NCBI RefSeq assembly: GCF_008274585.1
Contig: NZ_VTRT01000003.1
Span: 372,001-436,000 of the forward strand
Direction: 5' to 3'
Length of the DNA stretch: 64,000 bases
Source: Pedobacter sp. BS3
GTDB taxonomy: Bacteria; Bacteroidota; Bacteroidia; Sphingobacteriales; Sphingobacteriaceae
The position numbers and the translations under genes were made by a program. Below, one piece after another: positions 36,100-46,239 of the stretch. Position 1 is the stretch's first letter. Each line of letters opens with the position of its first letter. The notes under the pieces were generated by a model that saw nothing but the letters and a program-made list of their open reading frames with translations, had not been told where the DNA came from and ran no database searches.

Positions 36100-36510
36100 C
36101 TACGGCTCAATGGTTATTTCCAGCTCCTTTACATCTGTTTTTGAGCCATAAACGGTAGTATTGCTGGCTACAAATGTGACCTTGTAAGTACCTGCTGCCG
36201 TGTAAATATAAGAGTACGAATCCATCCGGGTAGACATATTCTTTAACGGAACTCCAATATCTGTTCTCACACTGGTAGTTGCTGTTTCATTCACCCTGTC
36301 CCTGAATTCATATTGTTTTCCGGTTTCGCCAGACCAAAATGTAATGTTATTGGGATTTCCCGAAAAAATAAACTTCACGTTTTCGCCGGCTTTATAGGTA
36401 TTTGCAGGGTCGAGTGTAACCGAAAAATCGGGTGCAGCCACCTCTTTTTTGTTACAGGCATTGATTATAATTACCAGGAGAAACAAGGGTATATAAACTA
36501 TCTTTTTCAT
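36100..36510 (-). CDS. DUF5017-like surface lipoprotein of the SusCD locus
   Basis: From the Met at 36508-36510 the product is 136 residues with a lipoprotein signal MKKIVYIPLFLLVIIINAC (lipobox Cys 19). An upstream in-frame Met adds 13 charged residues and is unlikely. The mature domain shows FSVTLDPANTYKAGENVKFI followed by FSGNPNNITFWSGETGKQYEF, the pattern of DUF5017 domains often encoded after SusD genes. It would be outer-membrane anchored and may help bind the substrate of the SusCD system. Last gene of the minus-strand operon. Confidence 0.75.
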   Translation of the reverse strand: MKKIVYIPLFLLVIIINACNKKEVAAPDFSVTLDPANTYKAGENVKFIFSGNPNNITFWSGETGKQYEFRDRVNETATTSVRTDIGVPLKNMSTRMDSYSYIYTAAGTYKVTFVASNTTVYGSKTDVKELEITIEP

Positions 36511-36569
36511 CTGTGTTTTTTCTATTTTCTTGATCATCAAAGATTTCATGATGCCTAATTCTGTTAATG

Positions 36570-38414
36570 TTAATATCCTTCGTTTTGTACCATGGCTTTG
36601 TTGAGAGACATTTCCAGAATTGGTATCGGATACAATAAATGCTTTTTCTCAACCCGCTCGGCAGCATCGTGGCCCAGCTTATAAATGGTTGTGCTCATGC
36701 TGGCGTGGGCAGCAAAATCCTGCGCAGTTTGGTGCATAGCCGTAATAAAATCGCCCCAGCGAATTAAATCATGCTTGCGCAAACCTTCAAAGCAAAGCTC
36801 TCTTGCACGTTCATCTTTAATAGCCTGCAAAAAGTGTTCTTTACTGTCTGTTTGTGCCGCGGTAAGGTCGGCATCGGTAATAACTGATATTTCGGCAATA
36901 GCCGTTGCGCCGCTTCCGCCACCACCGCTAATGGTTATGGTTGGAGCAGAGGTATATCCCGAACCGGTATTAGTAAGGTTAATAGCAGTTACGGCATTGC
37001 CTGTGCGGGTTGCTGTAGCTGTTGCTCCGGTTCCACCACCGCCGGTAATGGTAACGGTCGGGTTGCTGGTGTATCCTGAACCGCCAGAGGTGAGCACTAT
37101 TCTTTTAACTACTTCACCAATACTGTATTTTCCATATCCTCTTCTCCGTACATCATTTACTGCGGCTATAGCCTCGGGAGTGGGGCCACCATTTACTTCG
37201 TTCTCGGCTTCGGCGTACATCAGTAATACATCAGCGTAACGTAAGATCTGGAAATTCGTGGGCGTGTAGTTCTTATTCAAGGGCCGTACCGCTTCGTATT
37301 CACGACGCCATTTGGCACAATTCCTACCGTAAATATTAGTGGCAGCAATGTTTGATTTGGTACCAGCCGCATTGAGTGTGTAAGTTGAAATAGCCCAATC
37401 CCGCCGTAGATCTCTTTTACCGAAATTATCGGTAGTGTTATATTCGTACAGGTAGTACAGTTTCCAGGTGGTACTGTTAAAGCCATAAGCATAACCTACG
37501 TTTGCAGGATCTGAGGCTGAACATTTCACCCCATTCTCATTGCCAATACGACCGCCTTCACGAAAGGCATCGTTATTGGTTCCGTACTCCTCGGCTTCCC
37601 AGATACTTTCTTTGATATCGTATTTATCCTGGCACAGGTTAATAAAAACCTGCTTATAATCGGGATTTAATGAATGTATGCCAGAATTTTTCACCTTAAG
37701 AGCCCAATCCCGTGCATCTTTATACTTGGAAACATCCTTTAACGGCTCGCCGGCCATGGCCAGGCACACACGGGCAAGAATGCCTCTTACGGCAGATTTA
37801 GAAACTCTGCCGCCATAATTCAGGGTAGATATTTCGCTTACCAGCCCTTCTGCCTCTGTCATGTCCTGCAATATCCGGGCATAAACTTCTCTCATAGGCG
37901 TACGGGCAATATTGACATTATTTACCGATGAGGTTGGTGTTAGCTTTAACGGCACATCGCCCCAGTTCTGAACCAGCAGAAAATAATAATAGGCACGTAA
38001 AAACAGAGCTTCGCCCTTTACCTGCAAGCGCTTATCTTTATCCATATCTGCTTTATCCAGGTTAGCTAATAATACATTAGCCCGCTCTATACCATCGTAC
38101 AGGTACTGCCATAAAATACGAATGGTGGCATCGTCTGAACCGAAATTGTAAAAGAACGGCCCTGTAGGAAAAGACGCATACGAGAAAAAGGATTCGTCTG
38201 TAGACGGAGTATGCCGGATGGGATACTGACCTCCGTAGATCTGCTCACGCCCGAGAATATCATACACGCCATTAAGCGCCATGTTTACTTCTTCTTCGTT
38301 ATTAAAATAGTTGGCGGGAGAAACAAAAGTGGTAGGATGTTCTGCCAGAAATTTTTCACAACCGGCAAACGCAAATACAGTTACCAGAATGCCTGTAAAA
38401 ATTATTTTTTTCAT
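36570..38414 (-). CDS. SusD/RagB-family nutrient-binding lipoprotein with Gly-rich repeat insert
   Basis: The product is 614 residues from the Met at 38412-38414, with a lipoprotein signal ending AFAGC (Cys 19). The further upstream open frame is not family-like. It has SusD features: [23 protein letters not shown]-like helices with [21 protein letters not shown], and near the C-terminus [19 protein letters not shown] and [11 protein letters not shown]. It should cap the SusC channel and bind the substrate at the cell surface. Between about residues 438 and 510 it carries two copies of a roughly 34-residue unit with GSGYTS-x-PT-TI-GGGG-GATA, which SusD proteins normally lack. Confidence 0.93.
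   Translation of the reverse strand: MKKIIFTGILVTVFAFAGCEKFLAEHPTTFVSPANYFNNEEEVNMALNGVYDILGREQIYGGQYPIRHTPSTDESFFSYASFPTGPFFYNFGSDDATIRILWQYLYDGIERANVLLANLDKADMDKDKRLQVKGEALFLRAYYYFLLVQNWGDVPLKLTPTSSVNNVNIARTPMREVYARILQDMTEAEGLVSEISTLNYGGRVSKSAVRGILARVCLAMAGEPLKDVSKYKDARDWALKVKNSGIHSLNPDYKQVFINLCQDKYDIKESIWEAEEYGTNNDAFREGGRIGNENGVKCSASDPANVGYAYGFNSTTWKLYYLYEYNTTDNFGKRDLRRDWAISTYTLNAAGTKSNIAATNIYGRNCAKWRREYEAVRPLNKNYTPTNFQILRYADVLLMYAEAENEVNGGPTPEAIAAVNDVRRRGYGKYSIGEVVKRIVLTSGGSGYTSNPTVTITGGGGTGATATATRTGNAVTAINLTNTGSGYTSAPTITISGGGGSGATAIAEISVITDADLTAAQTDSKEHFLQAIKDERARELCFEGLRKHDLIRWGDFITAMHQTAQDFAAHASMSTTIYKLGHDAAERVEKKHLLYPIPILEMSLNKAMVQNEGY
36880..37105 (-). repeat. Two tandem Gly-rich units inside the susD-like gene
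   Basis: Unit 1 reads [20 protein letters not shown] with [15 protein letters not shown]. Unit 2 reads [20 protein letters not shown] with GATAIAEIS. At DNA level they are diverged copies in the same orientation, in frame with the flanking SusD fold. Confidence 0.85.
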
Positions 38415-38460
38415 TGTTGCTCTGAGTTTAGTATTTAATCTTATTTGCATTATTACGTTA

Positions 38461-41400
38461 CTACAGTGACACATTAACTCCAAACGTGATGGTTCGGGCC
38501 CGTGGATAGGCCGAATAATCAAATCCGGGAGTGAGTGCAGTACGTTTAACAGATACTTCCGGGTCTGAACCGCTGTATTTGGTCCAGGTGGCCAGGTTTT
38601 GTGCCGACGTATACACCCGCACACTCTTTACTTTTACATGCTGTAATAAACTTTTGGGAAGATTATACCCCAGCGATACGGTTTTTAACCGCAAAAATGA
38701 ACCATCTTCAATAATGCGTGTAGAATAGGCGTAGCCGTACTGACCGCCGGCACGCGGCATATCGGTATCGGTATTATCAGGCGTCCAGCGGTTCTCAAAG
38801 GTGGCAAACTGGTTCAGGTAAAGTTTATTTCCTGCTTCAAATATCAGGCGGTTGGCATTAACAATGTCATTACCGTACGACCATTGAAGAAATACATTCA
38901 GATCAAAATCTTTGTACCTGAAATTATTTGAAAAACCGCCCTGGTGTAACGGGTAAGCCCGGCCTATAACGGTACGGTCAAAATCGTTCACAACGCCGTC
39001 ACCATTAATATCGCGGTATTTCACATCTCCCGGCTTAATGGACGTCTGGCCATTGCCATTGGTTGCTACACTTGCTTTAAGCAGGTAAGAGCCATCCGGC
39101 TTTTTTATAAAATCGTCGTATTGATATACACCATCCCAGATATAACCATAGATCTGCCCCATAGGCTGCCCTATTTTGGCAATATATAAAGGCACGGCGC
39201 TATAAAAGCTGTCCCAGCTTATTGTACTGACCAGGCTTTCCTGGTTAGCGGTTAATCCTATAACCTTATTCCGGTTAAAGGCAATATTAAAGTTGGTGCT
39301 CCAGGTAAAGTCCTTTGTACGGATATTGGTACTGTTCAGGGTAAATTCCAAACCTTCATTTTGTGTTTGTCCAATATTCACCAGCGAGCTGGTGTATCCC
39401 GTAGTATACGGCAGCTGTGCATTGAGCAGCAATTTCTTCGTATTCTTTTTATAATAATCCACCGTTAAGGTAAACCGCTCTTTTAAAACACCAAGGTCTA
39501 AGCCGATATTGGCCATTTCGGTACTCTCCCATCTCAGATCAGGACTACCCACATTGGTTACAATAATGCCCTGTGCCAGCTCGTTGTTAAAAGAATAATA
39601 AGATGTAATAGGATAGGTCATTTGCGGAAAGGTAGAATATTCAACTACCCTGTTATTACCTGTAGCGCCCCAGCTAAGCCTTAGCTTGGCATTGGAAACA
39701 AACGACAGATCTTTCATAAAATCTTCCTTATTGATGCGCCATGATAAGGCTGCCGAAGGGAAATAGCTCCATTGATGGCCGGGAGCAAATTTAGAGGAAG
39801 CATCTGCACGCAATGATGCCGTAGCATAATATTTATCCTGGTAAGAATAATTAACACGGGCTAATCCTGACACCATTTGCCATGCCGAATTATAAGAAGA
39901 AACAGGCTGGGGTGTTCCTGATGATAAGCCGCTTAAGCCCAATGATTCGTTAGGCAAAGCATTGGCAGATAATCCGTAATAGCTGTAATTATTACCCGAC
40001 AGATCGAAACCGGCCAACGCATCAAATTTATGTTTACCAATTTTAGTAGCGTAAGTAAGCAGGTTTGAATTTTGCCAGGCCCTGGTTTCATAATACATAA
40101 TGCTGCCATTGGGGCCGTTTGAAAACGGATTGGATTTACTACCGCTGTAGGTATTGGAGTTATTAAATACTTCGCGACGGCGCACTGTTCTGTTTATACC
40201 GCCTGTGGTTTTAAATTTCAGTCCTTTTATAATGGTATACTCGGCATAAGCATTACCGATCAGGTTATTTGAGATATAGTTACGCAGTTGGTTTTGCGCT
40301 GTTTTAATCGGGTTAAAGCGATAATCGGTACCACTGGCCACAAAATCGTCGGTATCTTCATCAATAATTTCTGCTTCTGAACCATCAAGGGGCGCCAACG
40401 GACGGTATCCCCACACACTATACAGAAAGTTGTTCATGGATGAATTATTGGCATCAGACGTTGATGATCCATACGTTAACGAGTTGGTATACCTTAAGTC
40501 TCCACCTACTTTCAGCTTGTTGCTTACGGTTTGATCGAGCGTAATTTTTCCCTGATAACGTTTGTACCCGGAGTTGATGATGGTTCCCTCCTGCTCAAAC
40601 AGCTGACCGGATATAGAATAACGTGTTTTTGGTGTTCCGCCCGACATGGATAGTGAATGGCTTTGCATTGGCGCTGTCTGGAATAACTGGTGCTGCCAGT
40701 CAATACCCTGCGCATCCTTATAGTCATCAAGTGTATACTGGTATTCCTGGGGAGTAGTTCCTGTTATCGGGCCAAAATAACGACTACGTGTGTCGCCCGG
40801 ATTGATCTCATACTGGAGTTTCAGGTATTCATAAGCGTTCATAAGCGGCACCTCATAAATATTCTTTGAAAATCCGTAATAGCCATTGTAATTGATAACA
40901 GGCTCGCCAACCTTGCCGCGTTTGGTAGTGATGATAATTACACCATTTGCACCCCGTGCACCGTATATTGCGGTTGCCGAAGCATCCTGAAGCACGCTTA
41001 TCGATTCTATTTCTGAAGGGTTGAAGATATTGTTATCCGGATTCTCTATCGGGAAACCATCAATAACATACAGCGGCGAGTTATCCTGGGTCAGTGAATT
41101 TGCGCCACGGATCAGGATGTCTGCAGTGGCTCCGGGCTGACCTTCGGATGAGGTAACCTGTACACCGGCTACGCGGCCAGCCAACGCTTCCTCGAACGAA
41201 CGTACAGGCGCCTGTTCCATATCGCCCATTTTCACGGTACCAACCGCTCCGGTCAGATCGCTTTTGGTTGATGTACCGTAACCGATAACCACCACTTCGT
41301 TTAAGCTGTTGGCAGCTACCTGCATACTGGTATTAACGGTAGTGGTTTGCTTTGATTTTACCACCACATTTCTAACCACTTTCTCTTCAAAGCCGATATA

Positions 41401-41937
41401 CCTGAACGATACGTCGTATGTTCCCGGCTGCAGGCTGATGGTAAACTTACCATCAGGGCCGGTCTGATAACTGCGTTGTACACCTTTTACTGTAATACTT
41501 ACGCCAATCAGGGTTTCGTTGGTTGAAGCGTCAAAAACCTGGCCCGTTATTGTTCCCGGGTCAGCAGCCAGCGGTTTAACATCGATCATAATATACCTGC
41601 CGGCCTGCTTGTATATAAAAGGTGTATTGGCTAAGATGCGGCTCAACGCCTGCTCAAGACTGATATTATTGCCTGTAAGATTAACTTTCCGGGTTTCTTT
41701 ATCTACCAAATCTTCACGGAATGAAAATTTATAGCCTGTCTGGTTTTCGAGCTTTAAAAAACTCTCTTTAAGAGAAAGGTTTTTAAAATTTACATTCACT
41801 GATACTTCATTGATACTTTGGCTTCTAACGGGCAGAGCCGATAAAACTCCCAGGGTTGATAGCTGGATAGCTATTATCGTTATGGAAATTCTCATGATTT
41901 TGAAAGCACATAAATGTACATGTAGTAATTTTTGCAT
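38461..41937 (-). CDS. SusC/RagA-type TonB-dependent receptor with STN domain
   Basis: This 1158-residue outer-membrane transporter has a long signal region, then an STN (secretin/TonB short N-terminal) domain at about 45-120 ([18 protein letters not shown]). A carboxypeptidase-like beta-sandwich follows ([20 protein letters not shown]), then the plug with [30 protein letters not shown] and a GFPIENP segment, and a 22-strand barrel ending TFGVNVSL. The STN domain is the part that signals to FecR-type anti-sigma factors, matching the fecR and sigma genes just upstream. Substrate is probably a glycan or peptide but no degradative enzyme is adjacent. Confidence 0.96.
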   Translation of the reverse strand: MQKLLHVHLCAFKIMRISITIIAIQLSTLGVLSALPVRSQSINEVSVNVNFKNLSLKESFLKLENQTGYKFSFREDLVDKETRKVNLTGNNISLEQALSRILANTPFIYKQAGRYIMIDVKPLAADPGTITGQVFDASTNETLIGVSITVKGVQRSYQTGPDGKFTISLQPGTYDVSFRYIGFEEKVVRNVVVKSKQTTTVNTSMQVAANSLNEVVVIGYGTSTKSDLTGAVGTVKMGDMEQAPVRSFEEALAGRVAGVQVTSSEGQPGATADILIRGANSLTQDNSPLYVIDGFPIENPDNNIFNPSEIESISVLQDASATAIYGARGANGVIIITTKRGKVGEPVINYNGYYGFSKNIYEVPLMNAYEYLKLQYEINPGDTRSRYFGPITGTTPQEYQYTLDDYKDAQGIDWQHQLFQTAPMQSHSLSMSGGTPKTRYSISGQLFEQEGTIINSGYKRYQGKITLDQTVSNKLKVGGDLRYTNSLTYGSSTSDANNSSMNNFLYSVWGYRPLAPLDGSEAEIIDEDTDDFVASGTDYRFNPIKTAQNQLRNYISNNLIGNAYAEYTIIKGLKFKTTGGINRTVRRREVFNNSNTYSGSKSNPFSNGPNGSIMYYETRAWQNSNLLTYATKIGKHKFDALAGFDLSGNNYSYYGLSANALPNESLGLSGLSSGTPQPVSSYNSAWQMVSGLARVNYSYQDKYYATASLRADASSKFAPGHQWSYFPSAALSWRINKEDFMKDLSFVSNAKLRLSWGATGNNRVVEYSTFPQMTYPITSYYSFNNELAQGIIVTNVGSPDLRWESTEMANIGLDLGVLKERFTLTVDYYKKNTKKLLLNAQLPYTTGYTSSLVNIGQTQNEGLEFTLNSTNIRTKDFTWSTNFNIAFNRNKVIGLTANQESLVSTISWDSFYSAVPLYIAKIGQPMGQIYGYIWDGVYQYDDFIKKPDGSYLLKASVATNGNGQTSIKPGDVKYRDINGDGVVNDFDRTVIGRAYPLHQGGFSNNFRYKDFDLNVFLQWSYGNDIVNANRLIFEAGNKLYLNQFATFENRWTPDNTDTDMPRAGGQYGYAYSTRIIEDGSFLRLKTVSLGYNLPKSLLQHVKVKSVRVYTSAQNLATWTKYSGSDPEVSVKRTALTPGFDYSAYPRARTITFGVNVSL

Positions 41938-42032
41938 AATTTTGGTTAGGGTTTAGTTTCATTGAATTACTCTTAGGTTCTTAATGGAAACATTGAATGT
42001 TTGCGGGTTTCTAAAACCGGCACAACACCCTG

Positions 42033-42055
42033 CCGCCCTGCTCGCAACAGGGCGG
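42033..42055. repeat. Stable hairpin between fecR and susC
   Basis: CCGCCCTG and CAGGGCGG form an 8-bp GC stem with loop CTCGCAA. The T-run follows on the plus strand, while for the minus-strand operon it precedes the hairpin as A's. It may attenuate or stabilise the susCD part of the message rather than end it. Confidence 0.6.
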
Positions 42056-42088
42056 TTTTTACTTTTTCTTAGCTTAACTTTCTGGTCA

Positions 42089-43096
42089 TTATTTAGATTT
42101 ATGTGTTAGTGTGATTATTCCGTTATTTATCTGATAATTTATCCCCGCGGTATTGCCCAGTATTTTCATCACATCGGTAATACTGATCTGCTCAAAGGAC
42201 GCCGATATACGATATGCCGCTATCCTGGGGTTAGCAAATACGATCTGTACATTGTAGTTACGCTCCAGTTCTTTGCAAAGCGAATCCATACGCACGTTGC
42301 GGAATACCAGTTCTCCCTGCTTCCACTTTTGAAGATCGGTTGTTCGTATTTCTGTTTTCTGAGCCGTTCCGGTCTCTGCATTCCATTGAATTTGCTCGCC
42401 CGGCGTAAGCAGGCCAAGCACCCGCGTTTGTCCGGCTTGTAATTGCGAAACCTGTACCTTACCGGTTGCCACACTCACTGTAGTTCTGTTTTCATTATCA
42501 AACGCCCGTACCTTAAAGGTTGTGCCCAAAACAGCGGTCTGAATATCGCCCGACTCGATAATGAAAGCCTTTGCGGGATTATGTTTCACTTCAAAAAAGG
42601 CCTCCCCGTTAAGCTTTACAACGCGTTTATGTTCATCAAAAACGGCAGGATAAACAATTTTACTGCCAGAGCCCAGGTATACTATGGAACTGTCTGACAA
42701 CGTGATAATGGAACGCTGACCGTTAGGATTGTACTTTGTGATATATTCAATGTGCTTTGAATGCCCGGATCTGAGGTAATTATTCATTAGCTGCCCAACA
42801 GACAGGATGATTATCAGTACAGCAGCATATTTTAATAACCTGATAAACCTAAGCCCAGAGCGTTTGCCGGTATATTCGTCCGGCAATTGATATTTATCTT
42901 TAAATTTCAGGTAGAAATCCTGATTGGCAGGATTATCGTAGCTGTCAAAATGGATCCAATCCTCATCCAGAAACTCGCTTAAAACTTCGCGAAAGCGATC
43001 TTCTTTAATATATTTTTCAACAATGCGTCTTTCTGCATCGTTACAGGTTCCGTTTACATATTTTATAAGCAGATCCTTAAAGCGGATTTCATCCAT
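42089..43096 (-). CDS. FecR-family anti-sigma factor
   Basis: The 335-residue protein has an N-terminal cytoplasmic sigma-binding region (FKDLLIKYVNGTCNDAERRIVEKYI), one membrane helix at about 85-106 (LLKYAAVLIIILSVGQLM), a FecR domain (RSIITLSDSSIVYLGSGSKI, VVKLNGEAFFEVKHNP, FIIESGDIQTAVLGTTFKVRA) and a C-terminal DUF4974 domain that contacts the receptor STN domain. It transmits substrate occupancy of the SusC receptor to the ECF sigma factor encoded upstream. Confidence 0.95.
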   Translation of the reverse strand: MDEIRFKDLLIKYVNGTCNDAERRIVEKYIKEDRFREVLSEFLDEDWIHFDSYDNPANQDFYLKFKDKYQLPDEYTGKRSGLRFIRLLKYAAVLIIILSVGQLMNNYLRSGHSKHIEYITKYNPNGQRSIITLSDSSIVYLGSGSKIVYPAVFDEHKRVVKLNGEAFFEVKHNPAKAFIIESGDIQTAVLGTTFKVRAFDNENRTTVSVATGKVQVSQLQAGQTRVLGLLTPGEQIQWNAETGTAQKTEIRTTDLQKWKQGELVFRNVRMDSLCKELERNYNVQIVFANPRIAAYRISASFEQISITDVMKILGNTAGINYQINNGIITLTHKSK

Positions 43097-43162
43097 TATA
43101 GCTGTCTTTTTCTGTACATACGCAGATTGTACAGACAGCCACTAATTGAATGCTAAAAAATT

Positions 43163-43747
43163 TTAAAGAAAGTAATTAACAAGCAGCAAGGAAAGGAAGG
43201 TTACCAGGTCATTTTGCCGCAGATAGGCCCTTAAAAAACGTAACGAGGCCGAAATATGATTTTCTACCGTATTAACTGATAAACCCAGGCGGGCCGCTAT
43301 TTCGCGGTGACTCAGACCCTGAATGCGACTTAATTCATACACAGTCCGTCTTTGCGGACTGAGTTTTTCCAGCGCTTGCCGGTATATAAGGTTTAACTCT
43401 TTGTCTACCAGTATATCTTCTACAGAATTTGTGCAATACTGGCTGTCGGGTAAATCGGTAAATGACGCTGTTACCGGCGCCGGACGCCGGTAATGATCTA
43501 TAATTCTGTTTTTAAGCGCTTTGTACAGGTATTGGTCAAACGGGCCGTTTAGTTGTATGGATTCCCTTCTTCGCCATACGCTAAAGAAAATATCCATGAC
43601 GGTTTCTTCGGCATAACCATCATCCCGGAAATGACGGGCAGCAAATTTATACAGGCGCACAAAATGGCGACTGAATAACTCCTGGAAACAACGTTCATTG
43701 CCACCTTTCCATAACTCAAAAAGCTCATTATCAGAATGCGGCATCAT
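43163..43747 (-). CDS. ECF sigma factor of the SusCD/FecR system
   Basis: This 194-residue RNA polymerase sigma-70 factor has region 2 at about 20-85 (FSRHFVRLYKFAARHF, YAEETVMDIFFSVWRRRE, YLYKALKNRIIDHYRR) and region 4 at about 120-175 (LEKLSPQRRTVYELSRIQGLSHREIAARLGLS with VNTVENHISASL). A hydrophobic tail follows. It belongs to the Bacteroidetes-type ECF group paired with FecR anti-sigma factors. First gene of the minus-strand operon; it probably activates susC and itself. Confidence 0.95.
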   Translation of the reverse strand: MMPHSDNELFELWKGGNERCFQELFSRHFVRLYKFAARHFRDDGYAEETVMDIFFSVWRRRESIQLNGPFDQYLYKALKNRIIDHYRRPAPVTASFTDLPDSQYCTNSVEDILVDKELNLIYRQALEKLSPQRRTVYELSRIQGLSHREIAARLGLSVNTVENHISASLRFLRAYLRQNDLVTFLSLLLVNYFL

Positions 43748-43890
43748 ACAATGTTAGTTTAAACTAATTTACAAATATAATTGCATGTCAAAACAAAAAG
43801 CAATTGCTTCTTATTCTCATTGTTTTCAATGCCAATATAGAATTGTTTCGATATATTATCTAAAATTATTTTTCAAGAATGGTTAACAGT

Positions 43891-44961
43891 TTATATCCGG
43901 GGTTCCTGCTGACTCAGGCAGTGGAAACTTCCCAAGCCCCAGATAATATCGGTTGAGTCCAGGCCTACCACCTGCCTTCCGGGGAAACAGGAGGCTATGA
44001 TATCCAACGCTTTTTCGTCTTTAGCGCAGCGGTATGTGGGTACAATGACGTGCTTATTGCTGATGTAAAAATTAGCGTACGAGGCCGGCAGCCGTGTATC
44101 TTCATAAATTACCGCATCGGGCATAGGAAGTTCCACAATAGTAAGCTGCTTACCGTTAAGCAAACGCATAGCCTTCAATTCTTTCAGATTTTGTTGTAGC
44201 AATTCGTAGTTCTCATCGGTACGATCTTCTTCAACAACGGTTAATACGGTATCCTCATTCACAAAACGGATAGTATCGTCAATATGCCCGTCGGTATCAT
44301 CACCAACTATGCCTTCGCTTACCCAAAGCACTTGCTCTACACCGTAGTAGCTGCATAAATATTCTTCAATTTGGGCCTGGGTTAAGTGCGGGTTACGGTT
44401 TTTATTCAGCAGGCAGCAGGTTGACGTAAGCACCGTTCCATTTCCGTTAAACTCAACTGAACCGCCTTCCATAATAATACCCGGATGAAATACTGGCAAG
44501 TTCAGCGCTTTGCCGATAAGCGTTGGAATGACATCATCCAGATCATACGGCGGATATTTGCCGCCCCAGGCATTAAATCCCCAATCTACAATAACTTTCT
44601 TTTGCTCTGCCTGCGGATTAATCAAAAATGCCGGGCCATGGTCGCGACACCAGGCATCGTTGGTTGGATGAAAAAAGAATTCTATCTGCGAAAGGTCTGC
44701 ACCGGCCTGCTGGATGTATTTAATGGCCTTTGCCTTAAGCCATTCATCGGCTACGTTGATCCGTACTTTCTCGCCCTCAGACAATAATTTAATAAACTGG
44801 CTGTAAACCGGAAATATACTATCTATCTTCCCGGGCCAGCTCGCCTCTTTATGTGGCCAGCTTAACCAGGTAGCTTCATGCGGAGCCCATTCGGGGGGGA
44901 AGTGGTAGTTTAATTGTTGGGGGGTATTTTGTTGGCTTATAGCCGATGGTTCATAGTTCAT
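43891..44961 (-). CDS. aguA: Agmatine deiminase
   Basis: The 356-residue enzyme converts agmatine to N-carbamoylputrescine and ammonia. Family features are FPPEWAPHEATWLSWPHKEASW, NDAWCRDHGPAFLIN, WGFNAWGGKYPPYDLDD, IIMEGGSVEFNGNGTVLTS, GDDTDGHIDDTIRFVN (catalytic His/Asp) and the C-terminal nucleophile region SFHCLSQQEPRI. The only good start is the ATG at 44959-44961, but the first about 16 codons (MNYEPSAISQQ) are made of the ATGAACTATGAACC phrase that is intergenic elsewhere, so the N-terminus seems recruited from repeat DNA. Confidence 0.95.
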   Translation of the reverse strand: MNYEPSAISQQNTPQQLNYHFPPEWAPHEATWLSWPHKEASWPGKIDSIFPVYSQFIKLLSEGEKVRINVADEWLKAKAIKYIQQAGADLSQIEFFFHPTNDAWCRDHGPAFLINPQAEQKKVIVDWGFNAWGGKYPPYDLDDVIPTLIGKALNLPVFHPGIIMEGGSVEFNGNGTVLTSTCCLLNKNRNPHLTQAQIEEYLCSYYGVEQVLWVSEGIVGDDTDGHIDDTIRFVNEDTVLTVVEEDRTDENYELLQQNLKELKAMRLLNGKQLTIVELPMPDAVIYEDTRLPASYANFYISNKHVIVPTYRCAKDEKALDIIASCFPGRQVVGLDSTDIIWGLGSFHCLSQQEPRI

Positions 44962-44963
44962 GG
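44936..44963. repeat. GAACTATGAACC-type phrase at the aguA start
   Basis: On the minus strand it reads CCATGAACTATGAACCATCG and then GGCTATAAGCC. It overlaps the aguA start codon and first codons. The same phrase occurs at about 14725, 25628 and 45330-45362. Confidence 0.75.
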
Positions 44964-44970
44964 TAATAGC

Positions 44971-45321
44971 TTATAAAGAATTTTTGAGCGATGTAATCAT
45001 TTTAGACAAGCTTTCATATCCTGAATACAGCGCAGTAAATGTCTCATCATTAATATATCCTCTTTTCTTTGCCAGAAAGAGGCAACTTACAACTTCTATA
45101 GCAGAACGCAGGGCGTAAGTTAAGAATCTGGCAAATTCAGGCTTAGTTTGTCCTGTTGAACCTTCTGCAATATTTAAAACAACGGAATCTGACGCTCTCT
45201 TAATTTGAGTTGCTAAACTGAACATCTCAATTTTGGGGAAAGATTTAGCAATTTTATCGACCTCATCACTTAGCTCAAACGCCTTTTGCCATACCACAAG
45301 ATTTTCGAAGCGAAAAGCCAT
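44971..45321 (-). CDS. Four-helix-bundle protein (S23/IVS family)
   Basis: The 116-residue all-helical protein begins FRFENLVVWQKAFELSDEVD and has FPKIEMFSLATQIKRASDSV followed by VLNIAEGSTGQTKPEFARFL, the hallmark of PF05635 proteins first found in 23S rRNA intervening sequences and related to the diversity-generating-retroelement protein Avd. There is no rRNA or reverse transcriptase here. It lies between aguA and aguB with phrase repeats on both sides, suggesting a small inserted element. Function outside rRNA is not established. Confidence 0.9.
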   Translation of the reverse strand: MAFRFENLVVWQKAFELSDEVDKIAKSFPKIEMFSLATQIKRASDSVVLNIAEGSTGQTKPEFARFLTYALRSAIEVVSCLFLAKKRGYINDETFTALYSGYESLSKMITSLKNSL

Positions 45322-45327
45322 ATTTAT

Positions 45328-45365
45328 GAGATAATTGACTATAAACTATGAACCATGAACTATCC
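45328..45365. repeat. ACTATGAACCATGAACTAT phrase upstream of the four-helix-bundle gene
   Basis: ACTATAAACTATGAACCATG and AACTATCCGC. Partly inverted relative to the phrase at 44936-44963, so the two bracket the four-helix-bundle gene. Confidence 0.7.
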
Positions 45366-45366
45366 G

Positions 45367-46239
45367 CTACTCCTCATCAATAAACCTCTTTGTTATCTGC
45401 TGGTATGAGTCAATGCGGCGGTCTCGCATAAAGGGCCAGTGAGTGCGGTAGCTGTCTGTTTTTGCCAGATCGAGTTCAACTATTTTAACCTCTTCATGAT
45501 CATGCGATGCCTGGTAAAGCACCGTACCAAAAGGATTGGCTACAAACGAACCTCCCCAAAACCTGATACCGGCTTCAGAGCCTACCCGGTTTACGCTTAC
45601 CACGTGAACACCATTAGCCACGGCATGGCTGCGCTGGATGGTTTGCCAGGCATTATATTGTTCGGTATTTGTTCCTTCATCCTGGGTGTGTGCCCAGCCT
45701 ATAGCGGTTGGATAGAACAATATTTCGGCTCCCATCAATGAGGTGATACGTGCTGCTTCGGGATACCATTGATCCCAGCAGATAAGCACGCCAATGGTGG
45801 CATATTTTGTTTTGAATACCTTGTAGCCTAAATCGCCGGGAGTGAAATAGAATTTTTCGTAAAAACCCGGATCATCCGGAATGTGCATTTTGCGGTATTT
45901 ACCCAGGTAAGCGCCATCGGCATCTAAAACAGCAGTGGTATTATGATAAATTCCCTGTGTGCGTTTCTCAAAAAGCGAAGCAATAATGACCACATTCAGT
46001 TCGGCGGATACTTTGCTCAACGCCTCTGTGGATGGCCCCGGAATAGATTCAGCCAGACTGAAATTGTCATATTTTTCTTCATCACAGAAATACAGCGATG
46101 TAAAAAGCTCCTGTAAACAAATAACATGCGCCCCTCCTGCTGCTGCCTCCCTTATCTTCACTACCGCTTTATCCAGGTTCTCCTGCTTGTTGCTGGTGCA
46201 GCTCATTTGCACTAATCCTACATTCACGTGTTGGCTCAT
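45367..46239 (-). CDS. aguB: N-carbamoylputrescine amidase
   Basis: Starting at the Met at 46237-46239, the 290-residue nitrilase-superfamily enzyme hydrolyses N-carbamoylputrescine to putrescine, the step after AguA. The catalytic triad is visible: Glu in VICLQELFTSLYF, Lys in YLGKYRKMHIPD, Cys in IGVLICWDQWYPEAAR. The C-terminal region has VVSVNRVG and FWGGSFVANPFG, typical of AguB. The upstream Met at 46263 adds eight residues and is less likely. The pathway order aguB to aguA is broken by the four-helix-bundle gene. Confidence 0.95.
   Translation of the reverse strand: MSQHVNVGLVQMSCTSNKQENLDKAVVKIREAAAGGAHVICLQELFTSLYFCDEEKYDNFSLAESIPGPSTEALSKVSAELNVVIIASLFEKRTQGIYHNTTAVLDADGAYLGKYRKMHIPDDPGFYEKFYFTPGDLGYKVFKTKYATIGVLICWDQWYPEAARITSLMGAEILFYPTAIGWAHTQDEGTNTEQYNAWQTIQRSHAVANGVHVVSVNRVGSEAGIRFWGGSFVANPFGTVLYQASHDHEEVKIVELDLAKTDSYRTHWPFMRDRRIDSYQQITKRFIDEE

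Noticed and set aside
38415-38624. Long N-terminal extension of the SusD-like protein
   Set aside because: It precedes a perfect lipoprotein signal and has no family similarity; the Met at 38412-38414 is used.
44971-45321. Accessory protein Avd of a diversity-generating retroelement
   Set aside because: The fold is related, but no reverse transcriptase, template repeat or variable repeat is nearby.
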